A stretch of 47,932 nucleotides of DNA, taken from NCBI GenBank assembly GCA_018266795.1, contig JAFDZV010000030.1, forward strand, positions 1 to 47,932, given 5' to 3'. Of this stretch, positions 17,659 through 25,723 are shown one piece after another. The number at the start of each line of letters is the position of its first letter. Position 1 is the first letter of the stretch. The DNA comes from Bacteroidota bacterium (GTDB lineage: Bacteria > Bacteroidota > Ignavibacteria > OLB7). The position numbers were made by a program, and so were the translations under genes. Below the pieces are notes generated by a model. It had not been told where the DNA came from. It made no database searches and was given only the letters and a program-made list of their open reading frames with translations.

Positions 17659-19253
17659 CGTGATGCCTCCTGTGCCGTGAACGAGTGTTCGGCCGGGAGG
17701 TCGCCCTGCGAATGGCCGCCGTTGCGCATTACCGCTTCCACTCCGGCAGGAAGATAAAGGCGGCGCAGATCGGGGAGCAGACGCGAGAGCGCAACAACAC
17801 AGGCAGGCCACGAGAACGCATCGCGGTTGAGAACGCGCAGATACGTCACGCGCAGCGCGCGCCGTCCGGGGCTCGGCTCCAGTGCAACGGCTGCCAGCAG
17901 CCCGGTGCCGGACGCGAACGCAATCAGTTCGCCCGGACAATCGGCCGTTGCTGCCCGGAGATGAAACCGGTCGAGCGCGGTTGCCGGCAGTGCGGTCACC
18001 CCCTCCGACGCGTCTCGGCTGTACGCCTGCACCTCCACGCAGAGAGCACGGCCGCGATCGCCGGCGGCAGCGGCAAGCCGTGCCGCCGGAAGAAGCAGCC
18101 AGTGTTCCAGCGGCCCCGGTATGTCGTTCCGCAGACGATACCGTTCGGGACTGCCGTAGATGGCGGCCCGCAGCGGCGCACTGAACGCCTGCATGGCGGA
18201 AGCCGCGGCGGCGCTTATCCGTTCGGACGCGCCGGGCTCCAACTCGATTCGTACGCGATGCCGCGGCGCCGTCTCCCTGCTCCAGGATGACTTGAACCGA
18301 TCGTTGCGTCCCCAGAAGTCCACCATCTCCACTCCCTCCGTCGCAAGCCGCTGCAGCGCCTCGGCCATGATCACCTTGCCCGGCATGAAGTGCGCGGCGT
18401 GATCGGCATAGGTCCAGATGGCGAAGTAGGCGGTACGCTCCATCACGAACGCGATGATGAAGGCCACCGGCTCCGCCTCCACCTCCAGCACGAACAGCCG
18501 CACGGCGCCGTTGCGCGCGAAGCGCTGCATGGCATGCGAGAACTGCACATCCTCGCGATCGCTTCGGCACATCGCCCCGCCGCGCTCGACCTTCCAGCTC
18601 CCGGCATCCACGCGGAGCATCGCCTCGATGCCGCGTTCGAGATCGTGTCCGGAATGGTAGCACCGAACCGCCGCCGAGGCGGCATCCACACGGAGGCGGC
18701 GCCGCGCCTTGCGCAGCCCTTCGCGCGTGTTCGCGGAGAGCCCGGCGTTGAAGGCATCCCAACCATGCCGCAGATCCACCATGACGTTCTCGTGCGTAGG
18801 CCGCCTCGTAATGCACGCGCCTTCGGCATCCATCGCTCCGACAAAGGCCTGCGTCGCCTCCCATGCAAAGTCGATCTGAACCAGGTCGAACACCGCCCGC
18901 CGGTATTCGGCACGGAGGGCACGCACAACCTGAACGGCATGCTGGTGCGAAGCGGAGACAATGAAGAGCGGAACGATCTCGCACAGCCCACGTATCCGCG
19001 CCGTGCGCCCGCGATGCCGTTCAACGACGTGCGGGAAGACGGCCACCAGCCGGCCACTGCACCAGACCGCGAGCATCCGCAGGTCACGACGGTTCTCGTA
19101 CCGCCGCAACTCGCCGTAGGTCCAGGCGGGCACGGTTGTCGGCGGCTGCGGGCATGCGGAAACCGCGACGGCATCCTCCCATTCCCTTTCGAGTTCGAGG
19201 AAGCCATCCAGACTTCGCAGCAGACGATGACGATATGGTTCGTGCGTTGGCAT
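17655..19253 (-). CDS. FemAB-like GNAT acyltransferase (BioF2/Acetyltransf_6 type) with C-terminal extension
   Basis: The 532-residue protein contains a FemAB-type double-GNAT region. NAGLSANTREGLRKARRRL near residues 170-190 matches the SKNTRYNIRRAER-like signature. LRVDAGSWK, VRLFVLEVEAEPVAFIIAFV, PGKVIMAEALQRLATEGVE and VDFWGRNDRFKSSW complete the C-terminal GNAT half (to about residue 330). Beyond it lie about 200 residues that I cannot assign. FemAB proteins add aminoacyl groups from tRNA; Acetyltransf_6 relatives in exopolysaccharide and peptide clusters acylate sugars or peptides. It lies 17 bp after the other FemAB-like gene and overlaps the PPDK-fragment gene by GTGA. Confidence 0.75.
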   Translation of the reverse strand: MPTHEPYRHRLLRSLDGFLELEREWEDAVAVSACPQPPTTVPAWTYGELRRYENRRDLRMLAVWCSGRLVAVFPHVVERHRGRTARIRGLCEIVPLFIVSASHQHAVQVVRALRAEYRRAVFDLVQIDFAWEATQAFVGAMDAEGACITRRPTHENVMVDLRHGWDAFNAGLSANTREGLRKARRRLRVDAASAAVRCYHSGHDLERGIEAMLRVDAGSWKVERGGAMCRSDREDVQFSHAMQRFARNGAVRLFVLEVEAEPVAFIIAFVMERTAYFAIWTYADHAAHFMPGKVIMAEALQRLATEGVEMVDFWGRNDRFKSSWSRETAPRHRVRIELEPGASERISAAAASAMQAFSAPLRAAIYGSPERYRLRNDIPGPLEHWLLLPAARLAAAAGDRGRALCVEVQAYSRDASEGVTALPATALDRFHLRAATADCPGELIAFASGTGLLAAVALEPSPGRRALRVTYLRVLNRDAFSWPACVVALSRLLPDLRRLYLPAGVEAVMRNGGHSQGDLPAEHSFTAQEASR

Positions 19254-19270
19254 CCGTTCGGCGCGAGGCC

Positions 19271-20224
19271 TCACGTGTAGTAGTACAGGATGGGCCGGTA
19301 CTCTTCCGGCCGCGCGTGCCAGTGGACCTGGAAATAATGGCGGCGCTCTCCGCCGAAGCTCTGAAAGAAATTCTCGATGTCCGGCAACACGGACCCTTCG
19401 AAATCGAACGCACGAAGCCCGCGTGCATGTGCGAAGCGGATCGCATGCCATATCAATGCCGCCGGGAGTCCGCGCGGCGCACGCTCGCGATCGAAATAGG
19501 AGAGGAGATCGTACGCCGTGTGTGAATCGTACGCCAGGAACAGGCCGCCGACCGGCCGGCCATCGCTCAACGCAACGAACGGCCGCCCGCTGTCCGCGGC
19601 GCTCATCTCCGCAATCAGGCCGCGCCACGGCGCCACGTGATGCGGGGGCTCGTAGAAGAGCGCCGCATCGAAATCGAACCAGCGCAGATCGGTATCGGCA
19701 ACGATGTCCACGGCCGAGGCACGGCGGATGTGATTCCGTACGCCGCTCTCCATCCCTTCCCAGATGCTCTGCGTTGATGCCAGCGAGAGCGTGTAGGTGT
19801 AGCGCAATTCGAGATTGCAGTGTGCCTGCAGGTACGGCGTCATGTCGCCGATGGAATGGTGCAGCGGAAGCACCAGCGATGCGTAGCGCTCGCGGACGGC
19901 CTCGATCAGCGCCGTGAGCATGGCGCGGCGTGTTCGGTCGCGATACACGCGACGGCCGTTCGAGCGCTCCAGCACCGGCGCCCAGTACGGGGCGATGTAG
20001 GAGCTGCGTTCCGCGTGCAGCGCCCCGTCGCGCTCGGTCACCGGCAGCGCATGGCCGGCAACCAGACGGTCGCCGGCAAACACGCCGAGTGTTTCGATAC
20101 GGCCGGCATGCCGCAGATATGCCGTTCGCGAGAAGAGCGTCCCGTTCTCCGCTTCGGCAACGAACCGATCCCATTGTTCCATCTCATGCGGCTCCAGAAG
20201 CCGCACACTGTATCCATCACTCAT
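19271..20224 (-). CDS. FemAB-like GNAT acyltransferase
   Basis: The 317-residue protein is a compact FemAB/GNAT-type transferase. The N-terminal half includes FVAEAENGTLFSRTAYL, a start typical of these proteins. A GMESGVRNHIRRASAV stretch near 155-170 matches the NRHIRRA signature. SDGRPVGGLFLAYDSHTAYDLLSYFD and ALIWHAIRFAHARGLRAFDFEGS form the acyl-donor half. The end (NFFQSFGGERRHYFQV) resembles the F-K-GFG motif of the family. It is related in fold to the gene downstream but not a close duplicate. A TATAAT box (complement of 20236-20241) lies only about 12 nt before the start codon, so its transcript could be nearly leaderless. Confidence 0.78.
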   Translation of the reverse strand: MSDGYSVRLLEPHEMEQWDRFVAEAENGTLFSRTAYLRHAGRIETLGVFAGDRLVAGHALPVTERDGALHAERSSYIAPYWAPVLERSNGRRVYRDRTRRAMLTALIEAVRERYASLVLPLHHSIGDMTPYLQAHCNLELRYTYTLSLASTQSIWEGMESGVRNHIRRASAVDIVADTDLRWFDFDAALFYEPPHHVAPWRGLIAEMSAADSGRPFVALSDGRPVGGLFLAYDSHTAYDLLSYFDRERAPRGLPAALIWHAIRFAHARGLRAFDFEGSVLPDIENFFQSFGGERRHYFQVHWHARPEEYRPILYYYT

Positions 20225-20581
20225 GCTCTCGATCCATTATACGACTGCCCGCAGGCAACAACCTTCCGGGCCGGCGGCCAACGACAACAGACATTGCCCG
20301 CCACATACATCGGTCGCCGAAGGCCATCCCTTCCACCGTTTGCCCGCAACGACCATGGAGGGAACGTTCGTTCCGTCTCTGCCAGGTTCACCACCGACTG
20401 TGCCAGTGCATCCCTCTGCAATGACCGTTTCGACGGATATTCATCGCCCTGAAACGGCGACGGTGGAAAGCCCGCGGCGTGAGCCCGGGTCGACGGGTTG
20501 AGCCGTTGCCTCGGTAGCTCTGAACGGGCGCCAGAAACCAGCCGGCCACTGTTTGCCATTAGCAGCCCACGCGCCGCGCCG
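20225..20581. other. Intergenic region inside the minus-strand gene group
   Basis: No gene is supported here. Next to the FemAB-like gene start is a minus-strand TATAAT (20236-20241), which may be a separate promoter for the four downstream genes. The rest contains GC-rich dyads around 20440-20500 (CCCGCGG/CCCGGG segments), but I see no clear terminator after the HPr-kinase-like gene. Confidence 0.35.
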
Positions 20582-21700
20582 TCATGCAGAAGTATCCGCG
20601 GCCCCGGCCTGTACATGCGTCAGGAGTTCGCGCGCCATCAGGCGGGGGTTCGCGCGGCCGTGAAGACGCAGCACGCGAACGGAGTCAGGCTTCAGCGGTT
20701 CGGATATCGCGCCGGCGCCCGGCGTGCCCGCACCGAAGCCCGGAGGCAGATCGTACCGCACAGTATGCCGCGCCAGGAGATCACCGGCATCGCGCTCCGG
20801 CCGGCGGGATGCCTCGATGCGATAGCCGCCATCATCCTCCGCGCACAGTTCAACGATGGCCGCAAGGCGGAGACGAGGCGGCACCGGAAGCCGGCGGACC
20901 TGCAAACGGGCGGATTGCAGGAAGTCCCCCGGAGGGAAGCGGAACTTCCCGGCATAGTGATACTGCGGATCGTCGCCGTGCCGATCCATGAGCTCCTGCA
21001 CTCCCTCGAGGCTCTCCCCTTCGAACACGAGCGGCAGGCCGGCCGGATCCAATCGATATGTGCATGGCCACCCGGCAACGAACGTCGCCTCCCCCTCGCG
21101 CCACGCGAACAGCCGGTCGCTCGCCACATATGCGGCCCCTTCGGCAAGCAGTGCGGTAACCAGTGTGGTCTTTCCGCTCCCCTTCTCTCCAACGATCACC
21201 AACGCCATGTCTCCAACGCCCACGGCGCCGGCATGCAGCACGCGGCCGCCGCGATCGGCAAGCGACGCAAGGAGAACGATGCGCGTTGTTGCGTACACCG
21301 TCTGCACGAGGCGGTCGTCGGAGACGTCTTCCGCCGCCTCGATCGCGATCGAGCGTGCAACCGGATCGAGGCGTGCCGCGATCGCTGCGTCGGCTTCATA
21401 CATCCGGAATCGAGCGCCGCCGGCCGGCACGATCCGCGATGCATGTCCCGCAGGACCCGGCTCGGCCTGATACGGCAGGCCTTCGGCGCCGCCGGGAGCT
21501 ACAACGTTCGGAACGCGCCGGACATCGATGCGCCAGACCGGGCGCCCTTCCACGTGGCCCGGCAGAGGCACATAGTGCGGCAGCAGATACGGTCCCAGCA
21601 TGTCGTAAAGGGCAGAACGGCCGGACCGATCCGCAAGCGCGATCTCGATCCCGGACGGGAGCAGATACCAGAGCAGATCGCCGGTTGCATCGCCCGCCAT
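20582..21700 (-). CDS. HPr-kinase-like P-loop protein
   Basis: The 372-residue protein resembles the catalytic domain of HPr kinase/phosphorylase. VLHAGAVGVGDMALVIVGEK precedes the Walker A GEKGSGKTT (residues 171-179). AAYVASDRLFAW then replaces the family's G..L.SDD. An N-terminal region of about 140 residues has no HPr-kinase N-domain signature. HprK-like proteins outside sugar regulation are known from RiPP clusters, where for example the paeninodin-type lasso kinases phosphorylate a serine of the precursor peptide. Phosphorylation of the Ser-rich repeat protein, or of a small molecule, is therefore plausible but inferred. Its ATG directly follows the stop of the APH-like kinase gene, so the two are coupled. 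Confidence 0.8.
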   Translation of the reverse strand: MAGDATGDLLWYLLPSGIEIALADRSGRSALYDMLGPYLLPHYVPLPGHVEGRPVWRIDVRRVPNVVAPGGAEGLPYQAEPGPAGHASRIVPAGGARFRMYEADAAIAARLDPVARSIAIEAAEDVSDDRLVQTVYATTRIVLLASLADRGGRVLHAGAVGVGDMALVIVGEKGSGKTTLVTALLAEGAAYVASDRLFAWREGEATFVAGWPCTYRLDPAGLPLVFEGESLEGVQELMDRHGDDPQYHYAGKFRFPPGDFLQSARLQVRRLPVPPRLRLAAIVELCAEDDGGYRIEASRRPERDAGDLLARHTVRYDLPPGFGAGTPGAGAISEPLKPDSVRVLRLHGRANPRLMARELLTHVQAGAADTSA

Positions 21701-22510
21701 CTACCGCGTCCCCTGCACCACGTGATGTCCGAAGTAATAATCGAGCAGCGTGTAGTAGCGGAGTGTCTCGTGGTTCACCTGCTCTGCACCGTAGACCTCG
21801 AAGAACAGAGCGCGATACTCCTCACCGAGATTGAAGGAGACGCTGTCCGCCATCGCCATCAGGTCGCGATGAGGATCGGCTGCGCCCGCGATCCCCCAGT
21901 CGATGAAGCCCACGATGGACTCCGCGTCGATGATGATGTTCGGCATGCAGTAGTCACCGTGCGTGAACGTGTTCTCGACGATCATCCCCTTCCGCCCGGC
22001 CAGATCCTCGTACACGTCCTCCGGCGTGCGCCCGCCGGCATCGGCCATGAAGCCGGCGCGATCGATCTCCCCGGCTTCGATGCGGCGCTTCGCCTCGCGC
22101 AGCTCGGACTCCAGCGTGTTTCGGAACGGGCAATCATCCAGCGGCACCGCATGAATGGTGCGCATTCCTTCCACGATTCGTTCAATCAGCCGCCGCGGAT
22201 CGTTCTTCCAGCGCTCGTCGGACGATGTGGCGCCGTGCAGTTCGCCGATCAGCAGATAGGAGCCGCCGGCATCGCTCCACCAGCCACGGACCTCCGGCAC
22301 CGGAAGGCGGCCTGCAAGCCACGCCAGCCGCTGCCGTTCTGCATCCAGATCCTCCATGGAACCGGCCGGCGCGAACTTCAGATAGTATCCCTCAGCGTGC
22401 GCGTCCTGAATGTGGTACAGTTCGGTGCCGAGCCGAGCGTCCGGACGACGTTCGATAGCGGCACAGTCAAGCAAGCCCGCGAGGCCCGCAGGAAGAAGCG
22501 TTGCATCCAT
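21701..22510 (-). CDS. Aminoglycoside 3'-phosphotransferase-like kinase
   Basis: The 269-residue protein has the APH(3') fold signature at normal length: K45 in YYLKFAP and E58 for ATP, the Brenner loop THGDYCMPN with D186 and N191, and the metal-binding D204 in GFIDWGIAGAADPHRDL. WLAGRLPVPEV, ELHGATSSDE and PLDDCPF are wording typical of APH(3') enzymes rather than of distant choline-kinase relatives. It may phosphorylate an amino-sugar pathway product, as self-protection or as a biosynthetic step. Whether it confers resistance to clinical aminoglycosides cannot be judged from sequence. It heads a coupled pair with the HPr-kinase-like gene. Confidence 0.85.
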   Translation of the reverse strand: MDATLLPAGLAGLLDCAAIERRPDARLGTELYHIQDAHAEGYYLKFAPAGSMEDLDAERQRLAWLAGRLPVPEVRGWWSDAGGSYLLIGELHGATSSDERWKNDPRRLIERIVEGMRTIHAVPLDDCPFRNTLESELREAKRRIEAGEIDRAGFMADAGGRTPEDVYEDLAGRKGMIVENTFTHGDYCMPNIIIDAESIVGFIDWGIAGAADPHRDLMAMADSVSFNLGEEYRALFFEVYGAEQVNHETLRYYTLLDYYFGHHVVQGTR

Positions 22511-22658
22511 TGGTCTGTAGTTGGGGAAATACGTCGTGCTGACGGCGGAAACGGGGGACAGGAATCTATCCCGCGCGCCGGTTTATTCCAAACATTTGCT
22601 GCAGTTCCAACCGGATCGCGTTCGCAACCGGTTCGTCGGCGCGCCGGCAACGCCGTTC

Positions 22659-23321
22659 CTACCGATGCTTCTCCACACCCACCTGCCCGCACATTTCGAG
22701 CACCGGGCATGCGGAACACTTCGGCAATGTTCCAGTGCAGATGTGCTTGCCGAACGGAACAAGGAGGCGGTTGATCTCCACCCGGTACTCCTCCGGCAGC
22801 CTCTCCCCAAGCGCGGCCATCGTCTGCTCCGGCGTCGCGGCGCTCACATATCCCCAGCGATTCGTGACCCGATGCACGTGAATGTCCACGCTGATCAGTT
22901 TCTGCCCGCAGGCAATGCCGAGAGCAAGATTGGCACACTTGGGTCCGACGCCGTGAAACGAGAGGAGCGTCTCCCGATCGCACGGAAGTTCGCCGTTGAA
23001 CTCCTCGAGTGCTCGGCGCGCGACGGCGTGAATCTGCCCGGCCTTCGCCTCGTGGAATGTGCTCGCCGCAATCAGTTCCCCGATCCGGGCGATCGTGAGC
23101 GCCGCCATCTCGCGCGCCGTGCGGGCATGCCGGAAAAGCCGGCGCGCCGTGACAATGGAAATCTCGTCGCGCGTGCGAACGGAGATGATGCAGGCAACGA
23201 GCTGCTCGAAGAGCGAGACATGGCCATCATCGTACAGCTCGAACATCGCCGCCTTCGCAAAGCTGCCGACGGCGCGCCGGATGCGGCGGATCATCTCATC
23301 GATATCAATTGCATTTTTCAC
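22659..23321 (-). CDS. nth: Endonuclease III-like DNA glycosylase
   Basis: The 220-residue protein has the endonuclease III plan. LFEQLVACIISVRTRDE starts the HhH domain. The helix-hairpin-helix FHGVGPKCANLALGIACG holds the catalytic lysine, VDIHVHRVTNRWG holds the catalytic aspartate, and the C-terminal iron-sulfur motif is C-x6-C-x2-C-x5-C (CTGTLPKCSACPVLEMC). It removes oxidised pyrimidines and nicks the abasic site. GTG 23321 is chosen because GGGAG lies 6 nt upstream and the resulting N terminus aligns with the family; the longer reading to 23387 has no such site. It is a housekeeping repair gene beside the cluster, not clearly part of it. Confidence 0.88.
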   Translation of the reverse strand: MKNAIDIDEMIRRIRRAVGSFAKAAMFELYDDGHVSLFEQLVACIISVRTRDEISIVTARRLFRHARTAREMAALTIARIGELIAASTFHEAKAGQIHAVARRALEEFNGELPCDRETLLSFHGVGPKCANLALGIACGQKLISVDIHVHRVTNRWGYVSAATPEQTMAALGERLPEEYRVEINRLLVPFGKHICTGTLPKCSACPVLEMCGQVGVEKHR

Positions 23322-23774
23322 GAAATGCTCCCGGCATTTTCTCACATCAACGGAGCTGCACGATGCGATTTGGGGAGTCGCCCGCACATCGTCGACAACG
23401 TTTCACTTCACAGGAGGTTATCCCTTCGCACGAAGGTGAATCATTTCATACCAGGAGAAAAAATTCACCGCCGCATCGGGCCAATTTGTTCTTGACACCA
23501 TCGGCTCAGCCTCATATTTTAGGACCGAGACCATCACTCTGCTATTTCCCTCGTTAATAGCCTCCTGATGGCCACGGAGCCGTGGCGATCGAGTGTTTTG
23601 CGGATATCCGCCGCAGGCGTCATCAACATTGCCGCCACGATACCCTCGCAACCGAACACTCGAAATGCTGCGACAGGCCCGGCATGGGAACCTCGCAGAA
23701 GGCCGGAGGCATGCCCGTTGCCGCCGGGAAACACCTGGCATATCGATCACCATACATCACAGGAGAAACACACC
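23322..23774. other. Divergent intergenic region and long leader of the peptide gene
   Basis: The region lies between the divergent nth-like and peptide genes. It contains the promoter candidate 23493-23523, a small dyad CCTTC/GAAGG at 23423-23436, and a 6-bp stem hairpin GCCACG-GAGC-CGTGGC at 23571-23586 within the predicted 245-nt leader of the peptide gene. An in-frame extension of the peptide to 23568 exists but has no ribosome-binding site. Confidence 0.4.
23493..23523 (+). promoter_or_regulatory. Strong candidate promoter of the small-peptide locus
   Basis: TTGACA (23493-23498), a 17-nt spacer and TATTTTAG (23516-23523) lie upstream of the 79-residue peptide gene. The TTGACA box is a perfect match and the -7 box is close to TAnnTTTG. 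It implies an untranslated leader of about 245 nt. Confidence 0.6.
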
Positions 23775-24014
23775 ATGGCCTGTACAACCCAGATTCAGAC
23801 ACTGACCGAGCTGTTCAATCTCATGGGAGCAAACACGGACCTCGCGACCACGTTGAAAGCCGATCCGGGAGGCGTAGCCTCACAGTTCGGCATCACGCTT
23901 ACTACCGCTCAGATCGAAAACATTCGCGCGAATCTCGACGTGACACAGGTTGCCTCCTGGGCATCTCAGGTGAACTCCTACGCCGCGAAGGTTGAATCGG
24001 GAGTCGGCGTCTGA
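23775..24014 (+). CDS. Small RiPP-precursor-like peptide with Nif11-like leader
   Basis: The 79-residue peptide has an excellent ribosome-binding site (AGGAGAAA 7 nt before the ATG). Residues 9-55 (TLTELFNLMGANTDLATTLK, then ADPGG and FGITLTTAQIENIR) follow the Nif11-type leader pattern of a helix, a D-x-x-L-x-x-x-L-K-A stretch, a Gly-containing turn and an FGI-T-x-x-E/Q-I helix. The last 25 residues (from DVTQVASWASQ) are small and Ser/Ala/Val-rich, with one Trp at 62 and no Cys, as a core might be. There is no obvious double-Gly at the end of the leader; PGG at 31-33 is too early. It lies 123 bp before a B12-type radical SAM gene. The precursor role is inferred from size, leader likeness and context. 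Confidence 0.65.
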   Translation: MACTTQIQTLTELFNLMGANTDLATTLKADPGGVASQFGITLTTAQIENIRANLDVTQVASWASQVNSYAAKVESGVGV

Positions 24015-24137
24015 TTGCCGAATCCCATGTGACGCACATCCCGTCCGGCTGCGTCGCGTATCACAGATACCAAGGCAGCCGGCGGGAATCGTGCCAACGC
24101 GACCGCACGAAAATATTCCACGAGAACCTTCGCAACC

Positions 24138-25706
24138 ATGATCGCCGATTTATTACTTCTCCGCCCTCACGGCAAGCGGACCCACGGCCGCATATTTTCG
24201 ATGGAGCAACTCGGCCTGGCGTATCTGGCCGCCGTGGCCCGGGCAGATGGTTTCACCGTTGAGATCATCGACGGATTTCTCGAGCCCGAGCGTTACGACG
24301 CCAGGCTCGCGGCGATGGGCCCGGGAGACTACATGCTGATCGGCTATCCGGTGTATCAGGAGACGGTACGCCGTGTTGCCGCGGACGTCCGGGCTCTTCG
24401 CGAGCGCGGCCTCACGACTCATGTGACAGTCGGCAACTACCTGGCAACGCTGCATGGACAACGGATACTGGAGGATTATCCCGAATTCGACTCGGCAATA
24501 CGCGGCGAGGGGGAATATGCCGTCACCGAGCTATTGCACGCACTTCGCGGCGACCGGCGCCCGGAGGACATTCCGGGTCTGGTTCACAGAGCGGGTGGCG
24601 GAATCGTCGCAAATCCTCCGCGGCCGAACGCCGGCGATCTCGACACCATCCCGTTTCCCTCGCGCGACACGCTCCCGCTGGTGTTGAAGGCCGGCAACGC
24701 CCCTCTCATCTATTCCAGCCGGGGATGCAACGCATGCTGCGAGTTCTGTTCGGTCCATAAATACTACAATGCCTCACCGGGCGGGCGCTGGCGCGGACGT
24801 TCTCCGGCGAACGTTGTGAATGAAATTGAATTCCTCATGCGGACCTTCGGCGTCACGGAGTTTGCGTTCGCAGACGAACAATTCATGGGGCACGGCGGTT
24901 CCGGCCGCGATCGAGCCATTGGAATTGCAGACGAAATAATCCGGCGGGAACTGAAGGTTCGCTGGTACATCGAAACGCGGTCGGCCGACGTGTTCCCCGC
25001 GGTGTTCGGGCGGATGAAGGAGGCAGGCCTCGCTTCAGTCTTCATGGGAGTTGAATCCGGCTACGATCCGGCGCTTCGCGCGCTCCGGAAGGGCCTGCTC
25101 GTGCTCAATCATGTGCAGGCGATCAGAACGCTCCTCGATCTGGAGATATTACCGAGCATCGGCTTCATCATGTTCCGCCCGGAGTCCACGTTCGACGAAC
25201 TCCGGTATAACCTGGATTTTCTGGAAGAGATCGGATGCGGCGAACTGACCGCACTCGCAACCATTGCCAAGGTGTACACGGGAACGGATCTGGAGTCCCG
25301 GCTGCTCGGCGAAGGGATGCTGCAGGGTGACTACAGAAAATATCGATGGAAATTCCGGGACCCCGGCATGAACGATTGCTGCACGCTGTTCATGGAAAAC
25401 GCCGATCTGTTTTCCGTCATGTACAACGAATTTGCCGAGATACGACGCAGCGAATCGTTGTCGTTCGCAGAGTGCCGTTCCCTGCAGCGTTTCATGAATC
25501 ACGCTCCTATCGCTATATTGCGCGACGCCGTGAATACCATCGAGCGCGAGGCCCATTGTCCCGACGATCTCCGCTCCGATGTTCGGACGCGCCTGCTCGA
25601 CGCAGCCCAGGAATTTCTTCGGCTCCTCCGATTTACGACGGCAATTTCGGAGGAACGCGTTGTGGATGACGGATTCCGGCTGCTGAATCCCATGGCGCTC
25701 TGCTGA
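24138..25706 (+). CDS. B12-binding-domain radical SAM protein
   Basis: The 522-residue protein has an N-terminal B12-binding Rossmann region: SMEQLGLAYLAAVARADGFT, then YMLIGYPVYQET and HVTVGNYLATLH, to about residue 150. The radical SAM motif follows as C197-x3-C201-x2-C204 in SRGCNACCEFC. The core runs through FAFADEQFMG, VRWYIETRSADVF, GVESGYDPAL and SIGFIMFRPEST. The last 120 residues are helical. Members of this class methylate unactivated carbon or phosphorus, rearrange rings or epimerise residues; several act on RiPP precursors. The domain lacks the DxHxxG cobalamin motif, as many of this class do. Context with the peptide upstream and a nucleosidase downstream suggests peptide methylation, which is an inference. 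Confidence 0.85.
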   Translation: MIADLLLLRPHGKRTHGRIFSMEQLGLAYLAAVARADGFTVEIIDGFLEPERYDARLAAMGPGDYMLIGYPVYQETVRRVAADVRALRERGLTTHVTVGNYLATLHGQRILEDYPEFDSAIRGEGEYAVTELLHALRGDRRPEDIPGLVHRAGGGIVANPPRPNAGDLDTIPFPSRDTLPLVLKAGNAPLIYSSRGCNACCEFCSVHKYYNASPGGRWRGRSPANVVNEIEFLMRTFGVTEFAFADEQFMGHGGSGRDRAIGIADEIIRRELKVRWYIETRSADVFPAVFGRMKEAGLASVFMGVESGYDPALRALRKGLLVLNHVQAIRTLLDLEILPSIGFIMFRPESTFDELRYNLDFLEEIGCGELTALATIAKVYTGTDLESRLLGEGMLQGDYRKYRWKFRDPGMNDCCTLFMENADLFSVMYNEFAEIRRSESLSFAECRSLQRFMNHAPIAILRDAVNTIEREAHCPDDLRSDVRTRLLDAAQEFLRLLRFTTAISEERVVDDGFRLLNPMALC

Positions 25707-25723
25707 TCTCCTTATGCGAACCA

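Noticed and set aside
16747-18984. Very long minus-strand frame extending the PPDK-like protein to 745 residues
   Set aside because: The upstream 440 codons are antisense-frame shadow of the FemAB-like gene; the GTG at 17658 has GGAGG and a coupled overlap.
3279-22510. Lasso-peptide cluster
   Set aside because: The HPr-kinase-like and NTP_transf_5 proteins recall lasso clusters, but there is no asparagine-synthetase-like cyclase, no PqqD-like recognition protein and no transglutaminase-like protease.
8109-22510. Classical aminoglycoside cluster
   Set aside because: The two DegT-like enzymes and the APH-like kinase suggest it, but no 2-deoxy-scyllo-inosose synthase or inositol-phosphate synthase is visible in the window.
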